Below, in pieces: positions 14,757-24,230 of a stretch of 36,648 nucleotides of DNA. The DNA is from an uncultured bacterium. Its GTDB lineage: Bacteria > Bacillota > Clostridia > Oscillospirales > Ruminococcaceae. The stretch spans positions 1 through 36,648 of the forward strand of contig CAJMLV010000028.1 in NCBI GenBank assembly GCA_905214345.1, written 5' to 3'. The notes beneath the pieces are model-generated. The model worked only from the letters and a program-made list of their open reading frames with translations, did no database searches and had not been told where the DNA came from. How positions within the stretch are numbered: position 1 is the stretch's first letter; every line of letters begins with the position of its first letter. Position numbers and translations under genes: made by a program.

Positions 14757-16046
14757 ACAGAAAGAAAACAGCCGGAGATAAGGAACCACAGAAAGTTCCA
14801 AGTAAGCCACTTTCAAAAGAAACCGAAAAAGGCACGGATCAATCTTTCGACAGCTTACAGAAGATTTCTCTAAAGCATGAACACCCGGATTTGAACCAAG
14901 GGTTCAGAAAAAGGGAACGCAGCTTCAAAGGGAACACTGTAAGGACTCCGTAAAGAGGAAGCCGCAGAGCCGTCGGAAAACTTGAAAGACATGCAAAGGC
15001 TAGGCCGGCGGGATTCGTAGGAAAGGAGGCTCAGCCCGATGGCAAACTTTAAAGATCCCATTCATCACCGGCGGGCCTGGGCCTGCTGAAGAAAAACGAA
15101 CCACATTAACAGCCGCAGGTCATTACCTGTAAAAGAAGCATAAACCGATGATCGGTTCGTATAATAGAGATCAGCAGACCCAGGGCCCGTCAAAGTTTTA
15201 GGACCCCAGCGTTTCGAATAGATTAGATGAAAGGAACGTAAAGCCTGACCTCAATGGCCGGTGTTTCCGAAAAAGATCCGAAAGGATGGGCTGAAAAGCC
15301 AAGACTTCTCAAGTTCTGAAGCGTTTTTCTCAAAAAGATCTTTCCTTAAAAAAGAAAGAACAACGGTAAGAAAAGAAATCGCGGGTAAAGAACGAAACGG
15401 AAACGTAAAGGGCCGAAAGTATCCAAGATGCGAATGGTTCGGATCGTAAGATCCAATCTCCTATATTCGATCTTCATCTAACCAAACAGGAGATACGCCA
15501 ATGTACAACTGATAAAGAGGATGCATCCTCTGGCAGTAAACCCCTACCCGTAAACTCAGTGATCAGCAAAATCTGTTCAGACCGTTCTTTGGTAACCAAC
15601 GCTTTCAAGAGATTCCCACGCAAAAGGTTTTGCGTACAGACCGCAGGAAATCATCCCAGACAAAATTGGATCGTAACCCATAGGATGTTGTGAAAGGTTC
15701 CGTTCAGGAATACCGCACATAATATCACCAGATGGAAACCGAAACAAACTTGAATGGCCGGCCATCCTGATCTGTAAGGAAGGCGAAATTGATTCAACTG
15801 CTTACGCAGATCCCGGGAAACAAATTCAGACCCTTTTAAGCGAAGACCCCAAGTTCCGATGACAGACCCTGAAATCCGATCGATCGGATCACTGAAACCA
15901 CTTTCGAAACGGAGCGGATTTGATCCTTCCCCAGTTTTGGATACAACGATCCGCATACAACGAATACCAGGGTATGAGGCTATGACTCCAATCAAGTAGT
16001 ACCGCCCCGGCGCACTAACCACGGTGCGCCGGGGCTTTTTCTTTTT
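14757..16046 (+). ncRNA. Candidate very large structured noncoding RNA (about 1.29 kb)
   Basis: Seen: no plausible protein gene on either strand, a promoter at one end and an intrinsic terminator at the other, and strong A/G bias (in 15361-15420 I count 28 A and 18 G of 60) against GC-rich flanks. Hairpins include 14892-14906, 15116-15129, 15143-15157, 15276-15287 and 15289-15300 (both GAAA-capped), 15441-15454 (GTAA-capped), 15456-15494, 15517-15530, 15618-15635 and 15754-15765. A long-range helix joins 15073-15089 with 15171-15188. A 9-bp pairing of 15223-15231 with 15473-15481 would form a pseudoknot. GNRA tetraloops and purine-rich joining regions are typical of large folded RNAs. The size exceeds RNase P RNA, tmRNA and the usual OLE, ROOL and GOLLD RNAs. 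I recognise no rRNA, group I or group II intron core. The function is unknown. Confidence 0.75.
16004..16046 (+). terminator. Intrinsic terminator of the large noncoding RNA
   Basis: A perfect 12-bp GC-rich stem (16004-16015 with 16024-16035, GCCCCGGCGCAC and its complement), an 8-base loop and the tail TTTTTCTTTTT. No protein gene ends upstream of it for 1.4 kb, which is itself evidence for an RNA transcript. Confidence 0.92.
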
Positions 16047-16067
16047 GTTTTCCTTTCCCTTCCCCGG

Positions 16068-16096
16068 TTGCATAATCGGCCGCCGGGCGATATAAT
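16068..16096 (+). promoter_or_regulatory. Promoter of the racemase gene
   Basis: A -35 TTGCAT (16068-16073), 17-bp spacer and a perfect -10 TATAAT (16091-16096), just after the RNA terminator. It shows that the racemase is transcribed separately from the RNA. Confidence 0.85.
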
Positions 16097-16128
16097 AGAA
16101 ATGTACGCTTAAAATGGGAGGGGTGTGT

Positions 16129-16872
16129 ATGGAACAAACCAAACCGAAACGTCCGGTACTGGGCATTCTGGGCGGGCTGGGTCCCGCGGCCAGCTGCTAT
16201 CTGTACCAGATGCTCATTGACCACACCCCCGCCGTGCGGGACCAGGACCACATCGACCTGGTGCTGTCCTCCCGGGCATCCACGCCCGACCGCACCGCCT
16301 ATATCCTGGGCAAGAGCGACGAGGACCCCTTCACGGTGATGGAACAGGACGGCGAAAGCCTGGTGGCCTACGGCGCCACCGTGCTGGCCATCCCCTGCAA
16401 CACCGCCCATTATTTTTACGACCGGCTGGCCGCGGCACTGCCGGTGCCGGTGCTGAACATGCCCCGGCTGACGGTGGCCGAAGCCAAAGCGGCGGGATGC
16501 CGCAAGCTGGGTATCCTGGCCACCGACGGCACCCTGCAGGCCGAGACCTACCAGATCATGTGCCAGGAAGCAGGGTTGCCCTGGGCCGTTCCCTCCCCCG
16601 CCGCCCAGGCCGGGGTGATGTCGGTGATCTACGACCAGATCAAGAAAGGGCGCCGGGCAGACATGACCGTGTTCAACGCCGCGGTGGAGGACCTGAAAGC
16701 CCAGGGCTGCGACATGGCCGTGCTGGGCTGCACCGAACTGAGTCTGGTCAAGCGGGATGAAGGGCTGGGTTCCTTCTTCCTGGACAGCACCGAGGTGCTC
16801 TGCCGCCACGCTTTGCTGGCCTGCGGGGTCCAGCCCGTAGGCTTTGATGACAAGGCGGGAGGTGCGCTGTGA
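16129..16872 (+). CDS. Aspartate/glutamate-type amino-acid racemase
   Basis: A 247-residue member of the cofactor-independent Asp/Glu racemase family (RacX/YgeA branch). The N-terminal LGILGGLGPAAS is followed by the two catalytic cysteine motifs IPCNTAH (Cys90) and LGCTEL (Cys201). Both cysteines are intact, so an active racemase is expected. The substrate (Asp, Glu or another amino acid) cannot be assigned. The ATG at 16129 lies five bases after GGGAGGGG; an ATG five codons upstream overlaps that site. It has its own promoter and is followed by metG after 104 bp. Confidence 0.88.
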   Translation: MEQTKPKRPVLGILGGLGPAASCYLYQMLIDHTPAVRDQDHIDLVLSSRASTPDRTAYILGKSDEDPFTVMEQDGESLVAYGATVLAIPCNTAHYFYDRLAAALPVPVLNMPRLTVAEAKAAGCRKLGILATDGTLQAETYQIMCQEAGLPWAVPSPAAQAGVMSVIYDQIKKGRRADMTVFNAAVEDLKAQGCDMAVLGCTELSLVKRDEGLGSFFLDSTEVLCRHALLACGVQPVGFDDKAGGAL

Positions 16873-16976
16873 AAGCAAGTCCCAGATGCCGCCAGCCCGG
16901 GTTCCGAATGTGACCGCCAGGAGAAGGCTTGGCAGAACAGATACAAAGATTTTGTAAGGAAAGGGATGTTTCCCCC

Positions 16977-18941
<1,965 letters not shown>

Positions 18942-19025
18942 TCCCTGCGGCGGCCGGTCCCTTGCGGCAACGGGACCCGGCCTACCCGGCCCGGCCGGGA
19001 ATACGGATAAAGAAAGGGTATCGTC

Positions 19026-19973
19026 TTGGAAACCAAGCCTGTACAGAAATCGCGCCTTGACGCGCTGTTCTCCATTCCGGCGGCAGCGGTGGCGCTGGCC
19101 GTCCTCTGCAACATCCTTTGGGGTTCTGCCTTCCCCTTCATCAAAATGGGCTACCGCCTGTTCGTCATCGATTCCGCCGACACCGCCTCCATCCTCTGTT
19201 TTGCAGGCGTACGGTTCATGATGGGCAGCCTGCTGGTCTGGATCTTCGGGTCCATCATGGAGCGCCGTCCCCTGCCCATGCCCCGCGGCAAGGTCCTGGG
19301 TGAATGCTGCGCTCTGGGTCTGTGGCAGACCGCTACCCAGTATTTCTTCTACTATTCCGCCGTGGCACAGCTCACCGGCTCCTTCGGCGGCATCCTGAAC
19401 AGCACCCAGAGTTTCATGGGCGTGATCCTGGCCCATTTCCTCTACGGCAGCGCCGACCGCATGACCTCCCGCAAGGCTCTGGGCTGCGCCCTGGGCTTCG
19501 GCGGTGTGCTGGTGGCCACTTTGGGCAACCACGGCGGCGGCAGCGCCTGGGGCGTCTCGGCCATGCTCATCGCTTCGGCGGTGTTTGCTTTCGCCGGCCC
19601 CTGGAACAAGGCCGTGACCCAGAAAGCCGACAGCTTCTCGGTCTGCTGCCTTAACCTGGGTGTGGGCGGTCTGGCCCTGGCCGTGATCGGTTTTGCCATG
19701 GGCGGGCGGCTTTCGCCCCAGAGCCCCATGGCGGTGCCGGTACTGCTTTATCTGGCCTTTATCTCCGGCGCCGGGTATGTGCTGTGGGCCCTGCTCATGA
19801 AGAACAACCCCGTCAGCCGCATCAGCGTCTTTGGTCTGCTGATCCCGGTGGTCAACACCCTGCTTTCGGCAGTGCTCAATGCCGAGCCGCTGTTTGAGTG
19901 GAACTACATGGCGGCTCTGGTGCTGGTCTGCGGCGGTATCTTCCTGGTCAACAAGCCCAAAAAGACCGCCTGA
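19026..19973 (+). CDS. EamA/DMT-family transporter
   Basis: A 315-residue integral membrane protein with about ten hydrophobic segments in two five-helix halves, characteristic of the drug/metabolite transporter superfamily. The N-terminal half has ILWGSAFPFIKMGY and a helix ending in GGVLVATLG. The C-terminal half has NNPVSRISVFGLLIPV and ends in VCGGIFLVNKPKK. The substrate is unknown (amino-acid or metabolite export is typical). The start is a TTG at 19026 with an AGAAAGGG site seven bases upstream. The next in-frame ATG would remove the first helix. The preceding 84-bp gap contains a GC hairpin without a T-run. Confidence 0.88.
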   Translation: METKPVQKSRLDALFSIPAAAVALAVLCNILWGSAFPFIKMGYRLFVIDSADTASILCFAGVRFMMGSLLVWIFGSIMERRPLPMPRGKVLGECCALGLWQTATQYFFYYSAVAQLTGSFGGILNSTQSFMGVILAHFLYGSADRMTSRKALGCALGFGGVLVATLGNHGGGSAWGVSAMLIASAVFAFAGPWNKAVTQKADSFSVCCLNLGVGGLALAVIGFAMGGRLSPQSPMAVPVLLYLAFISGAGYVLWALLMKNNPVSRISVFGLLIPVVNTLLSAVLNAEPLFEWNYMAALVLVCGGIFLVNKPKKTA

Positions 19974-19989
19974 AAACACGAGGTACCCT

Positions 19990-20787
19990 ATGACCAACAT
20001 TTTTGACACCCACGCCCACTATTCCTCCCGGCAGTTTGAGGCCGACCGTGCCGAGCTGCTGGGTAACGCCCTGCCCCAGGGCGGCGTGGTGGGTGTGCTG
20101 GAATGTGCCACCCATTCGGGGGATGCTCCCCGGGTGCTGGAACTGGCCCGCACTTACCCTTATGTCCACGCGGCCCTGGGCATCCACCCGGAAAGCCTGG
20201 GCGAGGAGGACGCCCCCACCGTGGCCGTCTACCACGGCGACTGGCGGGCGGAACTGAACGCCATGCGCCCCCTGTACGAGGACAAGGCTGTGGTTGCGGT
20301 GGGCGAGATCGGGCTGGACCATCACTGGCCCCTGCCCGCCCGGGAACAGTACGAACTGTTTGAAGCCCAGCTGCAGCTGGCGGCCGAACTGGACCTGCCT
20401 GTCTCCGTCCATGACCGGGAAGCCCACGCCGAGGTGTACGAGCTGCTGCGGAAGTACAAGCCCCGCGGGGTGCTGCACTGTTACAGCGGCAGCGCCGAGG
20501 ACGCCGCCTGGCTCACCGATATGGGCCTGTGCCTGGGCTTCGGCGGGGCGGTGACCTACAAGGGGGCCAAGCGGGCCGCCAAGGTATTGGCCGCCATCCC
20601 CCATGAGTTTGCCCTGCTGGAGACCGACTGCCCCTACATGGCGCCGGAACCGGTGCGCGGCCGCCGCAACGACAGCCGCAACATTGCCCATGTGGCCGCC
20701 TACATCGGCGGACTGTGGGAGATGGACCCCCAGGCGGTGCTGGACCAGTGCGCCGCCAACGCACGCCGGGTTTTCGGCGTGGAATGA
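19990..20787 (+). CDS. tatD: TatD-family metal-dependent deoxyribonuclease
   Basis: A 265-residue hydrolase with a TIM-barrel amidohydrolase fold. The metal ligands are apparent in FDTHAHY (N-terminus), GEIGLDHHW, SVHDREAH, LHCYSGS and LLETDCPYMAP. Family members are 3'-5' exonucleases used in DNA repair and nucleic-acid turnover. The ATG at 19990 has GAGG upstream. The frame extends upstream through the transporter gene but is not TatD-like there. It lies 16 bp after the EamA gene. Clostridial tatD often follows metG, as here with one gene between. Confidence 0.93.
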   Translation: MTNIFDTHAHYSSRQFEADRAELLGNALPQGGVVGVLECATHSGDAPRVLELARTYPYVHAALGIHPESLGEEDAPTVAVYHGDWRAELNAMRPLYEDKAVVAVGEIGLDHHWPLPAREQYELFEAQLQLAAELDLPVSVHDREAHAEVYELLRKYKPRGVLHCYSGSAEDAAWLTDMGLCLGFGGAVTYKGAKRAAKVLAAIPHEFALLETDCPYMAPEPVRGRRNDSRNIAHVAAYIGGLWEMDPQAVLDQCAANARRVFGVE

Positions 20788-20813
20788 CACCAATAATATA
20801 CAAAACGTATATT
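20784..20813 (+). promoter_or_regulatory. Promoter of the 77-residue gene
   Basis: A -35 like ATGACA (20784-20789, overlapping the tatD stop), an 18-bp spacer and a -10 like TATATT (20808-20813). The spacer and -10 are covered by the inverted repeat at 20793-20815. Confidence 0.55.
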
Positions 20814-20815
20814 AT
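20793..20815. repeat. Perfect AT-rich inverted repeat (possible operator)
   Basis: ATAATATAC (20793-20801), five bases, GTATATTAT (20807-20815): a 9-bp perfect dyad in GC-rich DNA, overlapping the promoter of the following small gene. It has no T-run, so a regulator-binding site is more likely than a terminator. Confidence 0.6.
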
Positions 20816-20843
20816 CATAAAACATCAACAGGAGTGTATCACT

Positions 20844-21077
20844 ATGAAAGCTCGCATCCCCACCCATCGTGAATTCATCATCGACTTCCCGAAGGATATG
20901 GACCCCGCCAAGGCCGACGAAGGCTGGGCCAAGCTGACCCAGATCGTGGAAGACTACAAGAAGGCCCACAACGGCCAGAGCGTGTACGCCCCCACCTTCA
21001 TTGAGGACTGCGAACCCGCCGTCAAGGCCCTGCAGGAAGAGTACGGCTTCACCTACACCGTGCAGCAGGTGCGCTGA
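20844..21077 (+). CDS. Small conserved-looking protein of unknown function (77 residues)
   Basis: I do not recognise this family. The 77-residue protein is soluble and acidic, with no signal peptide, membrane segment or cysteine pair. It looks alpha/beta: an N-terminal strand-like HREFIIDFPKDM, helices around DEGWAKLTQIVEDYKKAH and AVKALQEEYG, and a terminal strand FTYTVQQV. A good AGGAG ribosome site nine bases before the ATG, codon use like the neighbours, its own promoter and a strong terminator support a real gene. The single-gene transcription unit with a palindromic promoter suggests regulated expression (inference). Confidence 0.75.
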   Translation: MKARIPTHREFIIDFPKDMDPAKADEGWAKLTQIVEDYKKAHNGQSVYAPTFIEDCEPAVKALQEEYGFTYTVQQVR

Positions 21078-21091
21078 TTCATCTGCATTTT

Positions 21092-21120
21092 CGGCTCCCA
21101 GTTTTTGGGGGCCGTTTTTT
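21092..21120 (+). terminator. Terminator after the 77-residue gene
   Basis: An 8-bp stem (21092-21099 with 21107-21114, one G-T pair), a 7-base loop and six T residues, 14 bp after the stop codon. Confidence 0.88.
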
Positions 21121-21207
21121 GTATGGTTTTCAGGGCGTTTCCTGATACTTTCTACACAAACGGCTGTTAGCATACAGGTATCCTGAATGAAAAGAGAGGT
21201 TTTTCCC

Positions 21208-22056
21208 ATGCTGACAACACAAAAACGGGGCCTGGACGGCACCGCCCTCAAGACCATCGCCCTGGTTCTGATGGTGATGGACCACATCCACTACTTTTTT
21301 GAATTCACCGGTCTGGTGCCGGAATGGTTCTCCATGCTGGGGCGGCTTTCCGCTCCCCTTTTCCTCTTCTGCGCCGTGGAGGGCTTCGCCCACACCCATG
21401 ACCGCAAGCGCTATTTCCTGCGCATGTGGGGCATCGGCGCCGGGATGGGCTTTCTGACCTTTTTGATGATGTATGTGGGGTTGCTGCGCCGCCCGGACGG
21501 GTTTTATCCCCTCAACGGCATTTTCCTGAACTTCGTCATCCTCTGTGTGGTGTGGCAGGGCATCGACTGGCTGCGGCAGGGCCGGTATGTCCGGGGCCTG
21601 CTGGCCGCTTTCGGGCCGGTTCTTTGGGGCTTCGGGGTGGTCATGCTGGCGTCGGTGCCGGGGCTTGCCACCCCCGCGGTGTTCCTGGGCAGCACGGTGC
21701 TGCCCGCCTGGGTGTGCGTCACCGACGGCGGCCCCATGTACCTGGTGGGCGGTGTCATCCTGTATCTCTTCCGGGACAAACGGGGCATCCAGCTGGCCGC
21801 CTGGTCGGTGTGGACCTTCGGCATGGAGTTCCTGGCCGTCTGGATGATGGTGCGCAGCCAGCCCGGTTTCGCCTTCTCCCAGATGTTCACCGTCTACTAT
21901 GAATGGTTCAGCGTCGCGGCTGTCGTACTCATGGCCCTGTACAACGGCCGCCGGGGCGCCGGGCACAAGCAGCTTTTCTACTGGTTCTATCCTGCCCATG
22001 TGTACCTGCTGTACGGGGTATCCTGGGCGGTATGCGCGGCAATGGGGGCGGTGTGA
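21208..22056 (+). CDS. TraX-family membrane protein
   Basis: A 282-residue protein with about eight hydrophobic segments. The N-terminal GLDGTALKTIALVLMVMDHIHYFF and LGRLSAPLFLFCAVEGFAHTHDRKRYFLRM are the recognisable TraX pattern. The C-terminal QLFYWFYPAHVYLLY is also typical. TraX proteins resemble membrane acyltransferases; the plasmid F member acetylates pilin. Chromosomal Firmicute homologues have no established role and no conjugation genes are near. The ATG at 21208 has GAGAGG upstream; an ATG seven codons earlier overlaps that site. The stop overlaps the response-regulator start (TGATG), so the three genes form one unit. Confidence 0.85.
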   Translation: MLTTQKRGLDGTALKTIALVLMVMDHIHYFFEFTGLVPEWFSMLGRLSAPLFLFCAVEGFAHTHDRKRYFLRMWGIGAGMGFLTFLMMYVGLLRRPDGFYPLNGIFLNFVILCVVWQGIDWLRQGRYVRGLLAAFGPVLWGFGVVMLASVPGLATPAVFLGSTVLPAWVCVTDGGPMYLVGGVILYLFRDKRGIQLAAWSVWTFGMEFLAVWMMVRSQPGFAFSQMFTVYYEWFSVAAVVLMALYNGRRGAGHKQLFYWFYPAHVYLLYGVSWAVCAAMGAV

Positions 22057-22730
22057 TGGCAAACATTCTGGCTGTGGACGACGACCGGGAGGTCTGCGCT
22101 CTGCTGCAGACGGCGCTGCAGCGGGACGGGCACCGGGTACACACCTGTGAGGCAGGCGCATCCGTGACTCCTGAACTCTGCCGCTGGGCAGACTGCATCC
22201 TGCTGGACGTAATGATGCCCGGAGAGGACGGGGTCGCCCTCTGCCGCCGCATCCGGGGGCTGACCGGGGCGCCCATCCTCTTCCTTACCGCCAAGGACAG
22301 CGAAGCAGACGTGCTGAAGGGTCTGGCCGCCGGCGGGGACGATTATCTGCGCAAGCCCTTTGGCGTGGCGGAACTGCGGGCCCGGGTAAATGCCCATCTC
22401 CGCCGCCAGCAGCGGGGTCCCGGCCCCGCCGACCGGCTGCTGCGGGGCGCCTTTGCCCTGGACATGGCCGCCCGGGTGCTCTATGCCGGGGAGGAACCCC
22501 TGCATCTGACAAGGACGGAATACGCCATCTGCGAGCATCTGGCCCTGCATCCGGGACGGACTTTTTCCAAAGAGCAGATTTACGAGGCGGTATTCGGCTT
22601 TGAGGGTACCGCCGACGAGCGGGCGGTCACCGAACATGTGAAAAACATCCGTGCCAAGATACGGGCCGCCGCACCGGATGCCGACCCCATCGAAACGGTG
22701 TGGGGCATCGGGTACCGGTGGAAGGGATGA
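22056..22730 (+). CDS. Response regulator, OmpR/PhoB type
   Basis: A 224-residue DNA-binding regulator. The receiver domain has the acidic pocket VDDD (8-10), phospho-acceptor Asp51 in ILLDVMMPGEDG, the switch Thr/Ala in FLTAKD and Lys100 in LRKPFG. The C-terminal winged-helix domain contains LTRTEYAICEHLALHPGRTFSK, AVTEHVKNIRAKI and ETVWGIGYRW. It is expected to be phosphorylated by the kinase encoded next. The start overlaps the traX stop; the TraX-like gene may be a target or part of the stimulus (inference). Confidence 0.95.
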   Translation: MANILAVDDDREVCALLQTALQRDGHRVHTCEAGASVTPELCRWADCILLDVMMPGEDGVALCRRIRGLTGAPILFLTAKDSEADVLKGLAAGGDDYLRKPFGVAELRARVNAHLRRQQRGPGPADRLLRGAFALDMAARVLYAGEEPLHLTRTEYAICEHLALHPGRTFSKEQIYEAVFGFEGTADERAVTEHVKNIRAKIRAAAPDADPIETVWGIGYRWKG

Positions 22731-22744
22731 AAGGAGGATTCTGT

Positions 22745-24130
22745 ATGCGGACTGCCAGCCTTCGGGGATTGCTGCTGCGGTATCTGCTCCTCACCTTTTC
22801 CTTGTGTGTGGGGCTGTTTCTGGCCTGGTGGATGTTTTTCGGTATCCTGCTGAACTCCGGGTTCCTGCTGTCCGCTTCCTCCGCCGCCGAGGCCTGCAGC
22901 CGGGCTGCCGCCGAAGTGCTGCCCGATATGACCGCCGATACCTTCGACGGTACCCGGCTGGACCCGCTGTGCCGGTACGCTCTTTTCCCGGAACCCGGTT
23001 CCCCTGCCGTACTGGCCACCAACATGGATGACTGGCATCTGGAACAGGCCCTGAACGCCTGGATGGGCGGCTCCGGCAATCTGGGGTACACCCAGTATCA
23101 CATCCGGGCAACATTGGCGGACGGGTCGGTATGCCTGCTGCAATACGATTACTCGGTACCTTATGCCGACCCGTGGCTGCGGCAGCGGCTGCCGGATTTT
23201 CAGAGCTGTTACATCGCCCTGCTGACCGTGTTGTTCGTTTTGGTCATCTGGTACTTCACCCACCGCACCACCCGGCGCATTGCGGCCGGGACCGCCCGTC
23301 TGCAGGATGCCTGCAACCGCATCATGAACGGTGAACTGGAAGGCGAACCCTGGGGCGGAACACACATCCGGGAACTGGATGCTGCCCTGACCGGCATGCA
23401 GACCCTGCGGGAGCATCTGGCCCAGAGTTTGCGGGACCAGTGGGACGCCGAAGAACAGCGGGCGGAACAGATCGCCGCCCTGAGCCATGACCTGAAAACA
23501 CCGCTGACGGTAATCTCCGGTCATGCCGACCTGCTTTTGGAGGAAGACCTTCCGCCACAGGCCCGGGAGAGCGCAGCCGCAGTACGCCGGGGCTGTGACA
23601 CCGCCGTGGGCTGTCTGGCTGACCTGCGGGCGGCCGCCGCACCGGGCGCCGCCGCCCATGAACCCAAGGAACTTCTGGACGCGGCGGATTTTCTGACACA
23701 GTGCGGGGAATTCGGCCGCGCTCTGTGTACCGGAGCAGGGCGGAAGTTCCGCCTGCTGAACCGTCTGCCCGCTGGTACCCGGCTGCAGGCTCAGCCCCAC
23801 CGGCTGGCCCGGGCGGTGGAAAACCTGCTGGACAACGCCGCCCGGTTTACCCCGCGGGGAGGTGCCGTCACCCTGGAAGCCCGGCTGGAAGAGCACCGTC
23901 TGGTGTTTGCAGTGTCCGATACCGGACCTGGATTTACCCCCGAAGCGCTGCACAAGGCCGGGCGGCTGCTGTACACCGGCGACGCCGCCCGCCACGATGC
24001 CCACCAGGGGCTGGGACTGTACACCGCCCGGCAGGTGGCCGCGGCCCACGGCGGCGGGCTGGACCTGCACAATGCCATCACAGGCGGCGGATGTGCCGAG
24101 CTCTGGCTGCCTTTGGCGGCCTGCCGCTGA
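22745..24130 (+). CDS. Sensor histidine kinase
   Basis: A 461-residue membrane kinase. Membrane segment 1 (about 9-33) and segment 2 (about 155-171) enclose an extracellular sensor region of about 120 residues of no recognised type. A HAMP-like linker follows, then the H-box ALSHDLKTPLT with phospho-acceptor His248. The catalytic domain has the N-box NLLDNAARFT, DTGPGFTPE and GLGLYTARQV. The ATG at 22745 follows AGGAGG by seven bases. It lies 14 bp after its cognate response regulator. The small anchored-protein gene that follows has its own promoter, so this gene probably ends the traX-regulator-kinase unit. Confidence 0.94.
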   Translation: MRTASLRGLLLRYLLLTFSLCVGLFLAWWMFFGILLNSGFLLSASSAAEACSRAAAEVLPDMTADTFDGTRLDPLCRYALFPEPGSPAVLATNMDDWHLEQALNAWMGGSGNLGYTQYHIRATLADGSVCLLQYDYSVPYADPWLRQRLPDFQSCYIALLTVLFVLVIWYFTHRTTRRIAAGTARLQDACNRIMNGELEGEPWGGTHIRELDAALTGMQTLREHLAQSLRDQWDAEEQRAEQIAALSHDLKTPLTVISGHADLLLEEDLPPQARESAAAVRRGCDTAVGCLADLRAAAAPGAAAHEPKELLDAADFLTQCGEFGRALCTGAGRKFRLLNRLPAGTRLQAQPHRLARAVENLLDNAARFTPRGGAVTLEARLEEHRLVFAVSDTGPGFTPEALHKAGRLLYTGDAARHDAHQGLGLYTARQVAAAHGGGLDLHNAITGGGCAELWLPLAACR

Positions 24131-24150
24131 CCTGCCCGGGGCAAAAAGGC

Positions 24151-24179
24151 TTGTATTCCTGAAAAAATGGTGGTATACT
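24151..24179 (+). promoter_or_regulatory. Promoter of the small anchored-protein gene
   Basis: A -35 TTGTAT (24151-24156), 17-bp spacer and -10 TATACT (24174-24179), with TGG immediately before the -10 (extended -10). Confidence 0.8.
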
Positions 24180-24230
24180 ATCCACAATTCACCGGTCAAA
24201 AGGGGCCGGTACAGAAGAGAGGGACATCGA

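Noticed and set aside
15261..15449. A 62-codon plus-strand open frame inside the noncoding region
   Set aside because: It is Lys/Arg/Ser-rich simply because the DNA is A/G-rich. It has no clear ribosome site and overlaps the GAAA-capped hairpins.
14757..16046. Group II or group I intron as explanation of the structured region
   Set aside because: I found no domain-V-like hairpin near the 3' end, no intron-encoded reverse transcriptase and no interrupted gene. A promoter and terminator flank the region instead. A covariance search would settle this.
15651..16166. A 171-codon minus-strand open frame across the RNA 3' end
   Set aside because: It runs through the terminator and the racemase promoter and has no recognisable protein features.
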